A stretch of 64,000 nt of DNA from Stictocephala bisonia (GCA_035578905.1 JAQJVL010000310.1:806001-870000), one strand, 5' to 3'; shown: positions 35,566 to 46,827, counted from the first letter of the stretch. Numbers and translations: made by a program. The notes: generated from the letters alone by a model not told the origin.

Positions 35566-35718
35566 TTTAGGTTGAGAAACCTAGTTGTTCCAGCAACCCT
35601 TCAAAGTATTAAGTCTTTACATGTTGCTCTGAATACTGCCCGTGACATGTCTACATCTACACCACCAGCTATGGAATTAAATAATATGATTGTAAAATTT
35701 AGAAAGGAGTTAGCATGA
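35566..35718 (+). CDS. Small open frame, first of an ATGA-overlapping pair
   Basis: Fifty codons with no ATG at the 5' end; just downstream of AG/GT at 35569-35572. It reads coherently (LVVPATLQSIKSLHVALNTA, MSTSTPPAMELNNM) and ends KFRKELA at a TGA (35716-35718). That TGA overlaps the ATG of the next frame. No family recognised. Internal ATGs at the MSTST position would give a 27-residue product. Confidence 0.3.
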   Translation, partial: FRLRNLVVPATLQSIKSLHVALNTARDMSTSTPPAMELNNMIVKFRKELA

Positions 35719-35840
35719 CTATACAACATGTAGACTACAATGTTGATTCAATAACGGTATATGGATCCTATGTTAAAAGAAAGGGATTTAATGTAAAGTT
35801 GTTGGACATAAATCATAACAATAATTATTATTTAAAATAA
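35715..35840 (+). CDS. Small open frame, second of the ATGA-overlapping pair
   Basis: Forty-one codons starting MTIQHVDYNVDSITVYGSYV and ending in a Asn/Tyr-rich tail at TAA 35838-35840. The start codon shares four bases (ATGA) with the stop of the upstream frame, an arrangement common in compact viral or transposon genomes and rare in host genes. Followed closely by AATAAAGC-type sequence. The function is unknown and chance is not excluded. Confidence 0.25.
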   Translation: MTIQHVDYNVDSITVYGSYVKRKGFNVKLLDINHNNNYYLK

Positions 35841-37560
35841 AGCACCAAAACATAATATAATAACTAATAAATCACTAATAAAAAAATCTGCAGATTTTTT
35901 AACGCCCATTTTTCATTGCCTGTTAAATTAAACACACGTGACGAGTGACACCATCCTCTGGCCGGCTTAGTTGGCCCTTTTATACTATATTAATTTGCGT
36001 GTAAAACAAATTATTGATATCATCATCTGGCCTCGACAGTATACCCTGACTAAAAAAACAAAAATAAACATAGTTGAATTACTGTTGTTTGATAGAATAG
36101 TTTGATAGATGACACTGAAAATAGGTTAAAAATAAAAACAGTAATGTTGCTAATTAATTTTAAACTTCTGAAATACGTTATTTAAAGATATTGTAAAAAT
36201 ATGAAATATACGTAATTTAAATAAAACGTCAAAATGTTCCCATCAACTGCTTGACTTAAAAAAATTACGATCGGTGTTGTTAAAAGCTGAAAGCCAAGTT
36301 CAAAATTAGACTTCTACGTTCCAAGAAACACAAAATTGTCTTTAATTAAAAAAAGGATTAGTTGAAATCCATTCAGGAGTTGTTCAATGAAAAAAAAACT
36401 CCAGCTAATTTTGACCATATAGATGAGTAGGGTAAGTCCACCATCACCTGAGAAATCGAGATGGTAATTTAATTCTCATAATTAATACATAGGGGTATAT
36501 AAATACATAATAAAAATAAGAACAGTTCCTTCATCAGAGAGGACAGCAATTTGATCCCAGCCTCTATTTTGCGTCATATGTTGGAAGGCGCACCATAGAT
36601 ATTATTGCATTTCTCTTACAATGCTGTATAACATGTGTAAGATAATAAAAAATCAAATATATGATGGTATCGAACTTATATTTTTAAGTGAAATATTGCT
36701 TTATTCTTTTTTAAATATGACTATATCTACAGTAGTTGTAGGTTCAACACAGTGAACATTAACAACGATGTCTTTAAAAATAAATATTAATTACAAAAAT
36801 AATTCAATCTCATTCCGAGAAAAATAATCAAGCAATTTTCGATAGCCTAAACAATATTTAAGCTCAAAATAATTAAGTTGCAGTCCATAGCCTGCCTACT
36901 TGTTAAATATATTCTGTGATACTTTTTATTTCATTGAACTATTAAGTAATTTACGTTTTTTAGTCTCTGTCCAAGAGGATCTTGGTACAAGTTAGTCAAA
37001 AATGTTCAAATTAATTGCAATCTCTTCATTTAGTTACTTTGAAACGTTCACCAACTGGATATTCCATTGTGTTAATGTTTAATTTATTTTATTTTATTGC
37101 CACAAAACAGGTTATAAACCCAATAACACTGATCGGCAGCCATTCCTTTTTAAATTATACCCAAAGGGGCATAATTATAACCCACTAAATAAGTAATTGA
37201 AAGGTGCTAGTGTGGGATGCTACGGATGTAAAATTTAAAAAAAATATATGTTTGATTTTTTAGAGGTTTGTAAACGGCTGTTTACAACCAATGATCAGCT
37301 GATTAGGTTGTAAGTTGAGTATATCAGTCTATGGTTCATCAGCATTTACAAGAACCACAGACTGTAAATGTTTATATATATAACAGTCTGTTATATCTTA
37401 TAAGATGAGTTATAAGTTTTATATTATTTACGATTTTTTGTTACAAAAAAGGTATCATAATTAGGTTTACACATACACATGTATTACAACATTATTGCAA
37501 ATTTGGGAAAGAAAGGTTGCGTATGTTATCTATGTACTTTAATTTAAAATATAATTTTAA
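35841..37560. other. AT-rich stretch, nothing recognised
   Basis: No coding block, transposon end or RNA gene identified. A near-perfect inverted 13-mer around 37328-37367 (CAGTCTATGGTTC / GAACCACAGACTG) makes a possible hairpin with one mismatch. Confidence 0.4.
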
Positions 37561-37587
37561 AAATTGATTTTGTTCAATTTTTGTGTA

Positions 37588-37830
37588 GCGGACGGGACGT
37601 GTAACGAACGGATGGGTCAAATAATATCTAACATTAAGAATACATCTCAAAGAGTTAAAGATATAAATTTGTATTACAAAAATTATGTGCTATTGAGTGT
37701 AGGTGTAAGCTCACATTTTATGACTCATATTGACTATTCTTATTTAAAAGAAACTTTTCAACATTTAAATAATAAAAAGTTTATGTTACAGTACACTCTT
37801 CTAAAATGTTCTTCTGAAATAATGGCTTAA
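37588..37830 (+). CDS. Open exon-like frame, 80 codons
   Basis: Begins after an acceptor-like sequence (TTCAATTTTTGTGTAG) and reads DGTCNERMGQIISNIKNTSQ, then a Tyr/Asn-rich segment and FMTHIDYSYLKETF, ending in EIMA at TAA. If translated from the first in-frame TTG/ATT upstream it would be 88 residues; the first ATG is internal (MGQII). Predicted mixed helical. No family recognised. Confidence 0.3.
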   Translation, partial: ADGTCNERMGQIISNIKNTSQRVKDINLYYKNYVLLSVGVSSHFMTHIDYSYLKETFQHLNNKKFMLQYTLLKCSSEIMA

Positions 37831-37999
37831 CAAATTAACTTTTATGTATATGAATTAATTTAAATAGCATATTAGACAGAAAAAACACTTAATAAATCTA
37901 GGTATAAGTCGCAACAATTGTTAGTGTAAATTCAGAACTAAGTTTCTTATATTCCTTTCGGAGATGGCCCCTTTTCTCAAAAACTTGATGATAAAATCC

Positions 38000-38700
38000 T
38001 GTACAAAAAAAGGTAAAATCAGAAGGAATGGAGAGAATACTTAGATAAGGATAGAGAAAGAAAATGAAGCTTCAATAAATGTTGACAAGCAAGATAGATT
38101 TCCAATCCTAAGATGATGTAAGAGTATAGAGTAAAAGTGAAACTTCGGATAAAAAAAAAAAAAAAAAAAAAACACAGCTCAAGAAAAAAGTCAGGAAAGA
38201 CATTGGAAAGTTGAATACAGTTGGTTCTCATTCATATAATCAGACCTTAAGAAAGGCTGTTGACAAAATTAAGGGTTCACTTCCTCACAGTCCTGTTAAA
38301 AAGCTGTCTGTAATCCAACAACGACAATAAAAAATCGATATTGGTTAAGTATTTGTCCAGTCTTAAGAAATATCGTACTGGGATGTTTTAAAGAGGAAAT
38401 AAAGAAATGGTTCTTTATTTTTATGAAAAGAATAACATTTTGTCATTAGGCTCCAGGAAAAATAAACCAAACAAAAAATTAAGATAAAGAGGGACTAAAT
38501 CTGTAAAAAATACAAATATTGGAAAACGTTTGTTACAAAAAATCCATATTTTAATTACTATAAACTTTTTAATTTTAAAAACTATAAATGAAGCATAAGA
38601 ATGGTTCAAACAGATAACAAAGATTGTAATGTTTCTAAAAGAAAATTGTATCAAATCCACCTTGACCACGAACTACCTGTAGAAAAGATGTAACATAATG
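38000..38700 (+). pseudogene. Decayed member of a basic multicopy arthropod protein family
   Basis: Shifting plus-strand frames contain WREYLDKDRERK (about 38025-38060), a Lys/Arg-rich stretch, TLRKAVDKIKGSLPHSPVKK (about 38245-38302), and after 38400 FYEKNNI followed by a KRGTKS...KRLLQK segment. I recall uncharacterised, highly repeated insect and cnidarian proteins with the same order (EKDRERK, then KAV-x-KVKKSLP-x-SPRK, then FY-x-x-DDIS...PGRKD); I cannot name the family and suspect it is transposon-borne. Many stops and a poly(A) at 38152-38172 show it is dead. Confidence 0.4.
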
Positions 38701-39424
38701 TGTGCATTTTTTTTTAATTAAATAAATTTACCTTCCATTTATTATACTTGCACTCACTAAACATTTTGAGGGTAAGGGTACAAAGCCCATCTTGTTGAGA
38801 TGTAAAATATTCAGTGTTTGTACAATAAAATGTCATAAAAGAGTGAGTAAAAATAGTTTATTTTATTTTGTAACTTATTAAAATAGAACTTTTTGTTGGA
38901 TAGTTTTTGTTTTCTTAACTTATATTCTATCGATTTAAATATAACCACTTTAAAAATTTGAAATTGAAAGAATTAAGGACTAGAAAACAAGGTAAAGTGA
39001 ACTTTTCCGGTTCGTTACATGGAAAAATAATTAATATTAAGAATATGGAATTTTGTTTCACTAAATAATGATAGGCATTGTTAAATTTAAGATATCACGA
39101 AACAAGTGTTTCTTATTAAATCCCTTTATTTATGAATTGAGCAGAAATTCTGTATCAAAATTAATATGTCAGGTGATACCTACTCAGAGCGTCCCGTCCG
39201 TTACAATTACAAAAACATGTTTTAACCCATGACAGAAATGTACTTACAAAATATTATTTTGCTTGTAAAAATACTGAAAGTTTTTAAAGTTATTAAACTA
39301 CATTCCTTGTTCTATTGGCTGAAAGTTACATTAGTTAGATGTTCCATTGGCTAGATAGTTACCTAATTACGTGCTGGTAGAAATCAAAATTAAATGAAAA
39401 CTCTGTGAAAGAAAGTTTAATTGT

Positions 39425-42275
39425 ATGTACAAGAAGGTAGGTACAGAGGGAGTCGTCCTAGCGGGTGTTGCAACTTACGTGTTGTTAATGTTATCGATAT
39501 TCACAACTCAATAGAATTCATAGCTTGCCAAGCCCAATGACTGCACGAAGGTATGTACAAGAAGGTAGGTACAGAGGGAGTCGTCCTACTGGGTGTTGCA
39601 ACTTACGTGTTGTTGATGTTATCGAATATTCACAACTCAATAGAATTCATAGCTTGCCAAGCCCAATGACTGCACGAAGGTATGTACAAGAAGGTAGGTA
39701 CAGAGGGAGTCGTCCTAGCGGGTGTTGCAACTTACGTGTTGTTGATGTTATCGAATATTCATAACTTAATAGAATTCATAGCTTGCCAAGCCCAATGACT
39801 GCATGAAGGTATGTACAAGAAGGTAGGTACAGAGGGAGTCGTCCTAGCGGGTGTTGCAACTTACGTGTTGTTAATGTTATCGATATTCACAACTCAATAG
39901 AATTCATAGCTTGCCAAGCCCAATGACTGCACGAAGGTAGGTACAGAGGGAGTCGTCCTAGCGGGTGTTGCAACTTACGTGTTGTTGATGTTATCGATAT
40001 TCACAACTCAATAGAATTCATAGCTTGCCAAGCCCAATGACTGCACGAAGGTATGTACAAGAAGGTAGGTACAGAGGGAGTCGTCCTAGCGGGTGTTGCA
40101 ACTTACGTGTTGTTAATGTTATCGATATTCACAACTCAATAGAATTCATAGCTTGCCAAGCCCAATGACTGCACGAAGGTATGTACAAGAAGGTAGGTAC
40201 AGAGGGAGTCGTCCTAGCGGGTGTTGCAACTTACGTATTGTTAATGTTATCGATATTCACAACTCAATAGAATTCATAGCTTGCCAAGCCCAATGACTGC
40301 ACGAAGGTAGGTACAGAGGGAGTCGTCCTAGCGGGTGTTGCAACTTACGTGTTGTTGATGTTATCGATATTCACAACTCAATAGAATTCATAGCTTGCCA
40401 AGCCCAATGACTGCACGAAGGTATGTACAAGAAGGTAGGTACAGAGGGAGTCGTCCTAGCGGGTGTTGCAACTTACGTGTTGTTAATGTTATCGATATTC
40501 ACAACTCAATAGAATTCATAGCTTGCCAAGCCCAATGACTGCACGAAGGTATGTACAAGAAGGTAGGTACAGAGGGAGTCGTCCTAGCGGGTGTTGCAAC
40601 TTACGTGTTGTTGATGTTATCGAATATTCACAACTCAATAGAATTCATAGCTTGCCAAGCCCAATGACTGTATGTACAAGAAGGTAGGTACAGAGGGAGT
40701 CGTCCTAGCGGGTGTTGCAACTTACGTGTTGTTGATGTTATCGAATATTCACAACTTAATAGAATTCATAGCTTGCCAAGCCCAATGACTGTATGTACAA
40801 GAAGGTAGGTACAGAGGGAGTCGTCCTAGCGGGTGTTGCAACTTACGTGTTGTTGATGTTATCGAATATTCACAACTTAATAGAATTCATAGCTTGCCAA
40901 GCCCAATGACTGTATGTACAAGAAGGTAGGTACAGAGGGAGTCGTCCTAGCGGGTGTTGCAACTTACGTGTTGTTGATGTTATCGAATATTCACAACTTA
41001 ATAGAATTCATAGCTTGCCAAGCCCAATGACTGTATGTACAAGAAGGTAGGTACAGAGGGAGTCGTCCTAGCGGGTGTTGCAACTTACGTGTTGTTGATG
41101 TTATCGAATATTCACAACTTAATAGAATTCATAGCTTGCCAAGCCCAATGACTGTATGTACAAGAAGGTAGGTACAGAGGGAGTCGTCCTAGCGGGTGTT
41201 GCAACTTACGTGTTGTTGATGTTATCGAATATTCACAACTTAATAGAATTCATAGCTTGCCAAGCCCAATGACTGTATGTACAAGAAGGTAGGTACAGAG
41301 GGAGTCGTCCTAGCGGGTGTTGTAACTTACGTGTTGTTGATGTTATCGAATATTCATAACTTAATAGAATTCATAGCTTGCCAAGTCCAATGACTGCACG
41401 AAGGTATGTACAAGAAGGTAGGTACAGAGGGAGTCGTCCTAGCGGGTGTTGCAACTTACGTGTTGTTGATGTTATCGAATATTCACAACTCAATAGAATT
41501 CATAGCTTGCCAAGCCCAATGACTGCACGAAGGTATGTACAAGAAGGTAGGTACAGAGGGAGTCGTCCTAGCGGGTGTTGCAACTTACGTGTTGTTGATG
41601 TTATCGAATATTCATAATTTAATAGAATTCATAGCTTGCCAAGCCCAATGACTGCATGAAGGTATGTACAAGAAGGTAGGTACAGAGGGAGTCGTCCTAG
41701 CGGGTGTTGCAACTTACGTGTTGTTGATGTTATCGAATATTCATAACTTAATAGAATTCATAGCTTGCCAAGCCCAATGACTGCACGAAGGTAGGTACAG
41801 AGGGAGTCGTCCTAGCGGGTGTTGCAACTTACGTGTTGTTGATGTTATCGAATATTCATAACTTAATAGAATTCATAGCTTGCCAAGCCCAATGACTGCA
41901 CGAAGGTATGTACAAGAAGGTAGGTACAGAGGGAGTCGTCCTAGCGGGTGTTGCAACTTACGTGTTGTTGATGTTATCGAATATTCACAACTTAATAGAA
42001 TTCGTAGCTTGCCAAGCCCAATGACTGTATGTACAAGAAGGTAGGTACAGAGGGAGTCGTCCTAGCGGGTGTTGCAACTTACGTGTTGTTGATGTTATCG
42101 ATATTCACAACTTAATAGAATTCATAGCTTGCCAAGTCCTATGACTGTATGTACAAGAAGGTAGGTACAGAGGGAGTCGTCCTAGCGGGTGTTGCAACTT
42201 ACGTGTTGTTGATGTTATCGAATATTCACAACTTAATAGAATTCGTAGCTTGCCAAGTCCTATGACTGTATGTTC
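39425..42275. repeat. 120-130-bp minisatellite, 23 copies
   Basis: Unit contains AAGGTAGGTACAGAGGGAGT, CGTCCTAGCGGGTGTTGCAA, CTTACGTGTTGTT and AATAGAATTCATAGCTTGCC. Length classes arise from presence or absence of GCACGAAGGTATGTACAAG. Units 4-9 form two three-unit blocks (about 370 bp apart; short units at 39929 and 40299) with ATCGATATTC, while 40660-41290 is a homogenised run of near-identical 120-121-bp units with ATCGAATATTC. Frames of 79 codons within it are incidental. Confidence 0.97.
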
Positions 42276-42399
42276 CATGTGCAATGTACAAGTATATTGA
42301 ATTATCAATTCTACTATCTCCATGCTTTACTGTGGAAATGCACCTCTTCCTACCTTGAACAAAGAACATTTGTCGGCACAAACCAGCCCAAAAGATATA

Positions 42400-42600
42400 T
42401 AAGTTGTGAAATTGAGGGGCCCTATAAATACAAAACACCGGGCTACTGTCGCCGTCCCAGTCGCCGCCCAGTTCGGGGAAAGGACCGGCCTTCCGTCACA
42501 CTTGTGTCGGGGAAAGTCATAATGCCATAAATCAGCGATCATAAAACAGTAGCTCGGCCCGGCCGTCTGGGAACCAGGCGACGTCCACAGAAGGACTTGC
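42400..42600 (+). promoter_or_regulatory. GC-rich segment with TATA box, promoter-like
   Basis: GGGGCCCTATAAATACAAAA places a consensus TATA box (TATAAATA, about 42423-42430) at the start of a GC-rich, CpG-containing tract (GTCGCCGTCCCAGTCGCCGC, CTCGGCCCGGCCGTC) that lies immediately after the 23-copy array. No confident coding frame follows. The minus and plus frames of 70-86 codons crossing it have no known domain. A core promoter of a gene or of a decayed LTR element is possible. Confidence 0.3.
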
Positions 42601-43351
42601 CGGTATACTAGAAAATAATATAATTGTGCTCTTGAATTGTCCAGTAAAATTAGACCTAAATGTAGGGGTATCTGTAAATGAATGCCGGAAAACTAGAAAT
42701 CGTTTTAAAAACTGATTTTGAACTTGAAATGAAGTAAAATGAGAGGGTAAGCATAACTTTTGACAGCAAAAAAACATTGAAATGTTCGGACGTTTTCAGT
42801 TGTTCACTCTGAACGGCGTACCCTAGCGAAACCCCTACATAGAGAACGTCAAATGTCGTGTTGATCAATATCCCGAACAGTACAACCATCAATATCCCTA
42901 ACAGTTACCGTATATATATTATATATATTTGTATCGTTTTGGCTTAAATTTAGCACTCACCGGCGTTCAGCATGTAGCACCTATCCTACCGGTCCTATAA
43001 ACAGTCTTTGGGAACGTAATTTGTAGGAAATTTAATTATGAATTCAAGGGTTGTCAATTTTTTTTAATTCGACCAGTTTCAGGTATTTTTATATGCTAAA
43101 TTCCAAAAACAGTAATTATCACTTATTTGACGATGCAGCTTTATTTGTTTTGACTGTTCACGTTGTACTTTCATTGATTCTTAAGTTCATTGATATTTTA
43201 AGAATTATCTAATATATATGTATATTTCCGTCATTATAGATGTGTATAAAGTATATATTTGTACTATGAAATAACGTTAAAATTAGTTATTAAATAAAAA
43301 AATAATTACTTAAATATTGGACTCATATAATTAAGATAAGTTATATTTATA
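42601..43351. other. AT-rich stretch, nothing recognised
   Basis: No transposon or gene signal. Two overlapping minus frames (42532-42777, 42656-42892) are hydrophobic and unassigned. Confidence 0.4.
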
Positions 43352-43675
43352 CATATGTACGTATTTAAATGTATACATTCACTTTGCAAGTTTATAACTT
43401 GCAATTGTTATGGGAGGAATTGAGAGATTATGAAGAAATATATACTTTTCCCATAATATGAATGTAATTAATGTGCACGTCACTTAACAATACATTAAAA
43501 GTAAAAGAATTAATTCAATATGCTACAATAAAATACAATATGCCACATTTACAAATTAAGCACTCAAAATCTCAGTCTTTTTATGTGGAAGGGCCCTCAT
43601 AAGTTGACTTCTCCAAGTCTTCACTGTCCATTTCGTCGTTGGTATCTTCTTATTTTACTTCTTGGGGGGGGGGAG
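43352..43675 (-). pseudogene. Inverted copy of a gene 3' end (left arm)
   Basis: The minus strand encodes DTNDEMDSEDLEKSTYEGPS then a stop, followed by a 3'-untranslated-like AT-rich tail. This is the complement-related copy of 44260-44557, whose plus strand encodes DTNVEMDREDLVKSTYEYPS with the stop at the same place. Similarity continues about 200 bp past the stop into the tail (AAAAGACTGAGATTTTGAGTG, CATATTATGGGAAAAGTA). On the 5' side it extends through GGAGATGAAGAGCTC and is lost near a run of nine or more C/G bases at about 43664. Confidence 0.6.
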
Positions 43676-43848
43676 CTCTTCATCTCCCCCTGTGCATTCG
43701 TAGTTATAGTAGATGAGTTGCTAATACTCCTTATTGCTCTGGTACCTTCACTCACCATGGGAAGGACCTTCCATCTGCAGTTGTCTTCTTCCTGGGCTGC
43801 TGACACGTTAAAATTTTACTAAAGAGCCCCGTAACTTTCTCTATGCCA

Positions 43849-44016
43849 TGAGTGGACGTGGTACTACATCTGTGTTTTTAAAGATGAAGTTTGTCAAAGC
43901 CCTGGAGAGCAACCCTGCATTGCAGAAAGCTGTGGAGGTAGAGACTTCCAAATATCCTGATGCATCACAGGGCGAGGTTGCCCAGGCTGGGGAGCACAGA
44001 CTGCACATCGGGTGAG
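43849..44016 (+). CDS. Short open frame starting MSGRG, 55 codons
   Basis: Starts with ATG in a favourable context (GCCATGAGTGG) and reads MSGRGTTSVFLKMKFVKALE, then a balanced, hydrophilic sequence to GEHRLHIG and TGA (44014-44016). Codon use is notably GC-rich for this window. CATCGG/GTGAGC at the end is also a fine splice donor, so the true exon could continue by splicing to the acidic segment at 44130-44341. It lies between the two arms of the inverted duplication. No family recognised; a retrocopy or transposon ORF is possible. Confidence 0.45.
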
Positions 44017-44129
44017 CTCAGATACCGTAACTTTACCTAAACTGTATCCAAGGCAGCATGCAACCTGACATCGAACATCATTGAAGTGGAGGTTGGGGTG
44101 TAGGGGAAAGCTGTTGTAAAAAGGCAGGG

Positions 44130-44341
44130 CTTCACTACTACACAGTCAACCTCAATTGCGTACCAAGTACGATTCGTATTATCGAATGCACCGAAGAAAT
44201 GTGCATCGAAGAAGAGAGTGCATCAAACAGCCCTCGTCTGATGGAGGGAGATGAAGAGCTCAACAAGCAAAGGAGAGATACCAACGTCGAAATGGACAGA
44301 GAAGACTTGGTGAAATCAACGTATGAGTACCCGTCTACATA
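44130..44341 (+). CDS. Acidic C-terminal coding segment (right arm)
   Basis: The open frame contains NCVPSTIRIIECTEEMCIEE, LMEGDEELNKQRRDTN and ends VEMDREDLVKSTYEYPST at a stop near 44341. It is strongly acidic in the middle. The last third is duplicated in inverted orientation at 43600-43675, with mostly conservative or silent differences. That retention of the reading frame suggests it was protein-coding when duplicated. It may be the last exon of the gene starting at 43849. Confidence 0.4.
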
Positions 44342-44488
44342 AAAAAGACAGAGATTTTGAGTGTTTCATTGTACATATGGCAGCATATTACATTACATTG
44401 TATTATTTTAATATATTGTTTAGTGAAATGCATATTCATTAAATTCATATTATGGGAAAAGTAAATCTTTTTTCTTGATACCTTAATT

Positions 44489-44622
44489 CCTCTCATGACA
44501 ATTGCAATTTATAAACTTGTAAAGTGAATGTATGCATATTAAAATATGTATATATCCTCTCATGACAATTGCAATTTATAAACTTGTAAAGTGAATGTAT
44601 GCATATTAAAATATGTATATAT
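44489..44622. repeat. 67-bp tandem duplication
   Basis: Two adjacent copies (44489-44555 and 44556-44622), each beginning CCTCTCATGACAATTGCAAT and ending AAAATATGTATATAT, appear identical. The duplicated unit is the distal end of the right arm; the left arm (43352-43420) has only one copy, so the duplication is younger than the inversion. Confidence 0.95.
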
Positions 44623-45559
44623 GTGTAAATATATGGTTTATCACAATTATATGTAGATTCGAATTCTATGTAGAGAATTAATATATTTGTAATCATTCTA
44701 CCGAACTTAAAATCACACCAAAACTAAAGTATCTTACTTATTGTTTAAATGTTATTAAACATATACAGTATACTTACAAAGTTATATAATTATTTTTCAA
44801 TTGTAATCATTAATTCTAAGGTTATTTCATAGTAAATATACATACGAATAGAATGTTATTCATATAAGTATATTTACTTAAATATACAAATATGTATAAA
44901 AGTGTATTCATGTGTATGTATACTATTTTCTTTATTTATATATTACCTTAAAAAAAAAAAAAATACAGATGTACATTAATTTGTCACCCAGAAGAGACAC
45001 AATTGGCATGGGGACACCAATTAAATGTCACACCAAAAAAGAAACGATATATTATATAGTATATGGATATCCATTTTGGGAGTGTTGCAGTCAGAGGGTC
45101 CAATGATCGTATATAATTTCAAAGAGCATTTTAAATAATAATATTTCATACTGTTAATATTTTCAATGTGGATGGTAGAGAATTGTAAATTTTATAAGCA
45201 ATATAGTAGCTGCTTCTTTGAAATAGAGTTTTTTACAGAAGGTAGTTGAAGTGATTTGTTTTTGAAGTGAAGGCTAAAATTTGGATTTTTAATTTATCAA
45301 AGTTGCATAATAACGCTTCTAGTATATATGTTTGTAAAATTCCCAATGTGCTAAAAGTTTTACTTTGCACTTTTTCTTGAAAAATATTTATTGAATAGAA
45401 TAGAATAATTTTTATTTTGCCAACAATTAATATATTTACAGTATACGTTTTAAAGTTAGTACTTGTAATTGTAAATTAAATAACTAATTAAATTTAAGTT
45501 AAGGCTGATTTAATTACTGAACTAATCTTTGTGCTATATTATGCTCTACCCCAACTAAT
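44623..45559. other. AT-rich stretch, nothing recognised
   Basis: Very AT-rich; poly(A) at about 44949-44963. A 64-codon plus frame at 44912-45106 is unassigned. No transposon ends identified. Confidence 0.4.
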
Positions 45560-45830
45560 TATTCCATGAGTTGCTATACTGTGTTCGAAGGCATAATATT
45601 TCCATATCGACAGTCCAACAGAATTTCGAGAATCCTTTCTTAGTGTCTCCATGATATAAAAGCTAACTTCCCTTCAAATTTCATATAAATCTGTTCAGTG
45701 GTTCCAGAGATTTCATGATGAGTGAGTACATAGTTTTTGGCTTACGCATACATAACTTGATGCGCACGTCGACACAGGTCACGATACACCTCGGCCTTCG
45801 GCCTCGGCTTGTGTCTTTTGACTACGAATA
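45560..45830 (+). mobile_element. RTE-like LINE 3' end
   Basis: Contains TTCATATAAATCTGTTCAGTGG, split here as AAATCTGTTCAGTGG and TTCCAGAGATTTCATGATGA, followed by GTGAGTACATA. This resembles the conserved 3' tail of RTE-type LINEs (AAATC-GTTCAGTGGTTTTxGAGATT...GTGAGTGA). It shares GAATCCTTTCTTAGTG and AAAGCTAAC with the second copy at 46145. A CTCGGCCTTCGGCCTCGG inverted motif at 45793-45811 follows. Confidence 0.5.
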
Positions 45831-46129
45831 ATAGTAGACTAACTGTATAACGTAAAATCACGATATTAAATTTATTTACAGTATCTCACTCACACTACTT
45901 GCGTTGCTACCTATTTATTACTATAAATATCCAATGGTATTTATTGCTTAGCCTATTTCAAACGTGTTCATTTAATTTGTTTTTGTTAAATAGCTAAAGC
46001 TTTAACTCTTAATGCACTGATAGGGTAATAAGCCATGCTTATTTAGGCCTATTTACAAAACAGCCGTTATTATTTTACTAAAATCAACACAATGTTATTT
46101 CTATGAAAAAAAGGAAACGTTGAGGCGCT

Positions 46130-46300
46130 GTTTGTACCCCTTAAGAATATAATTTCGAAAAATCTTTCTTAGTGCGGGTCCCTTCGATACTAAAGCTAAC
46201 ATACTTTAAAATTTAGTGTAAATCCGTTCGGTGGTTTTTGAGATTTCGTGATGAGTGAATGAGCCAGTCAGTGGTATTTGGCTTATATATAGATTACAAT
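46130..46300 (+). mobile_element. RTE-like LINE 3' end, second copy
   Basis: TAAATCCGTTCGGTGG, TTTTTGAGATTTCGTGATGA and GTGAATGAGCCAGTCAGTGG follow the same layout as 45560-45780, with AAAAATCTTTCTTAGTG and AAAGCTAACATACTT upstream. It ends in a short TATATATAGAT tail. No ORF remains. Confidence 0.5.
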
Positions 46301-46827
46301 GTATATTTAAATATATATTAGGTGTAATACTCCCAACATCAAAGAACTTAACCCTGCAGAACTTGCACGGTCCATAATGAGTTTTAATACTAGCGTGTAG
46401 TATGACTTAATACTACAAATGTAGTAGGTTTACTAAATTATCTTGCATTAATTTGTTAAATTTATTGAAATATAAAAAACCTTATTGGAGGCATATAAGT
46501 AAAATTACTAATTTTTAAGTTTTTCCACAATTTAGAACATTATTTATAAAGGGCTATAGGCTCTTATAATTTTTTGGATGACAAAATAAAATTGATCTTG
46601 TTCTCTATAATCTCTATCGAACGTGTTTGTATTATTTGGTTAATAAATACAGGAATGAAATAAAACTATGGAAGGATTGAATAAAAAACTAATTATGTCA
46701 TTAATTAACTAATTGTTTCTTATTTATAATTTTTACAAAATAAATATTATCAATTGGTCAAAATAATAAACATCTTACACGTCTGCTTTCTAACATTACA
46801 TGTCAAACAGGCTTCAGAAAATATTTC

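Larger units (their letters stand above)
37588..39200 (+). mobile_element. Possible DNA transposon bounded by inverted GC motifs
   Basis: CGGACGGGACG at 37589-37599 is exactly complemented by CGTCCCGTCCG at 39190-39200. Adjacent TGTAACGAAC (37600-37609) is complemented by GTTCGTTACA at 39010-39019. These GC-rich words are conspicuous in this AT-rich tract. Between them lie an open frame (37588-37830) and a decayed basic protein gene (38000-38700). The order of motifs is not a clean mirror, and no target-site duplication is evident, so the boundary claim is tentative. Confidence 0.35.

Noticed and set aside
38019..38231. 70-codon minus-strand Phe-rich protein
   Set aside because: The Phe run is an antisense poly(A) tract; the plus strand carries the recognisable decayed coding blocks.
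45793..45811. Rho-independent terminator-like hairpin (CTCGGCCTTCGGCCTCGG)
   Set aside because: Bacterial terminators are not relevant in this eukaryotic context, and no T-run completes it. It is probably part of the LINE tail.
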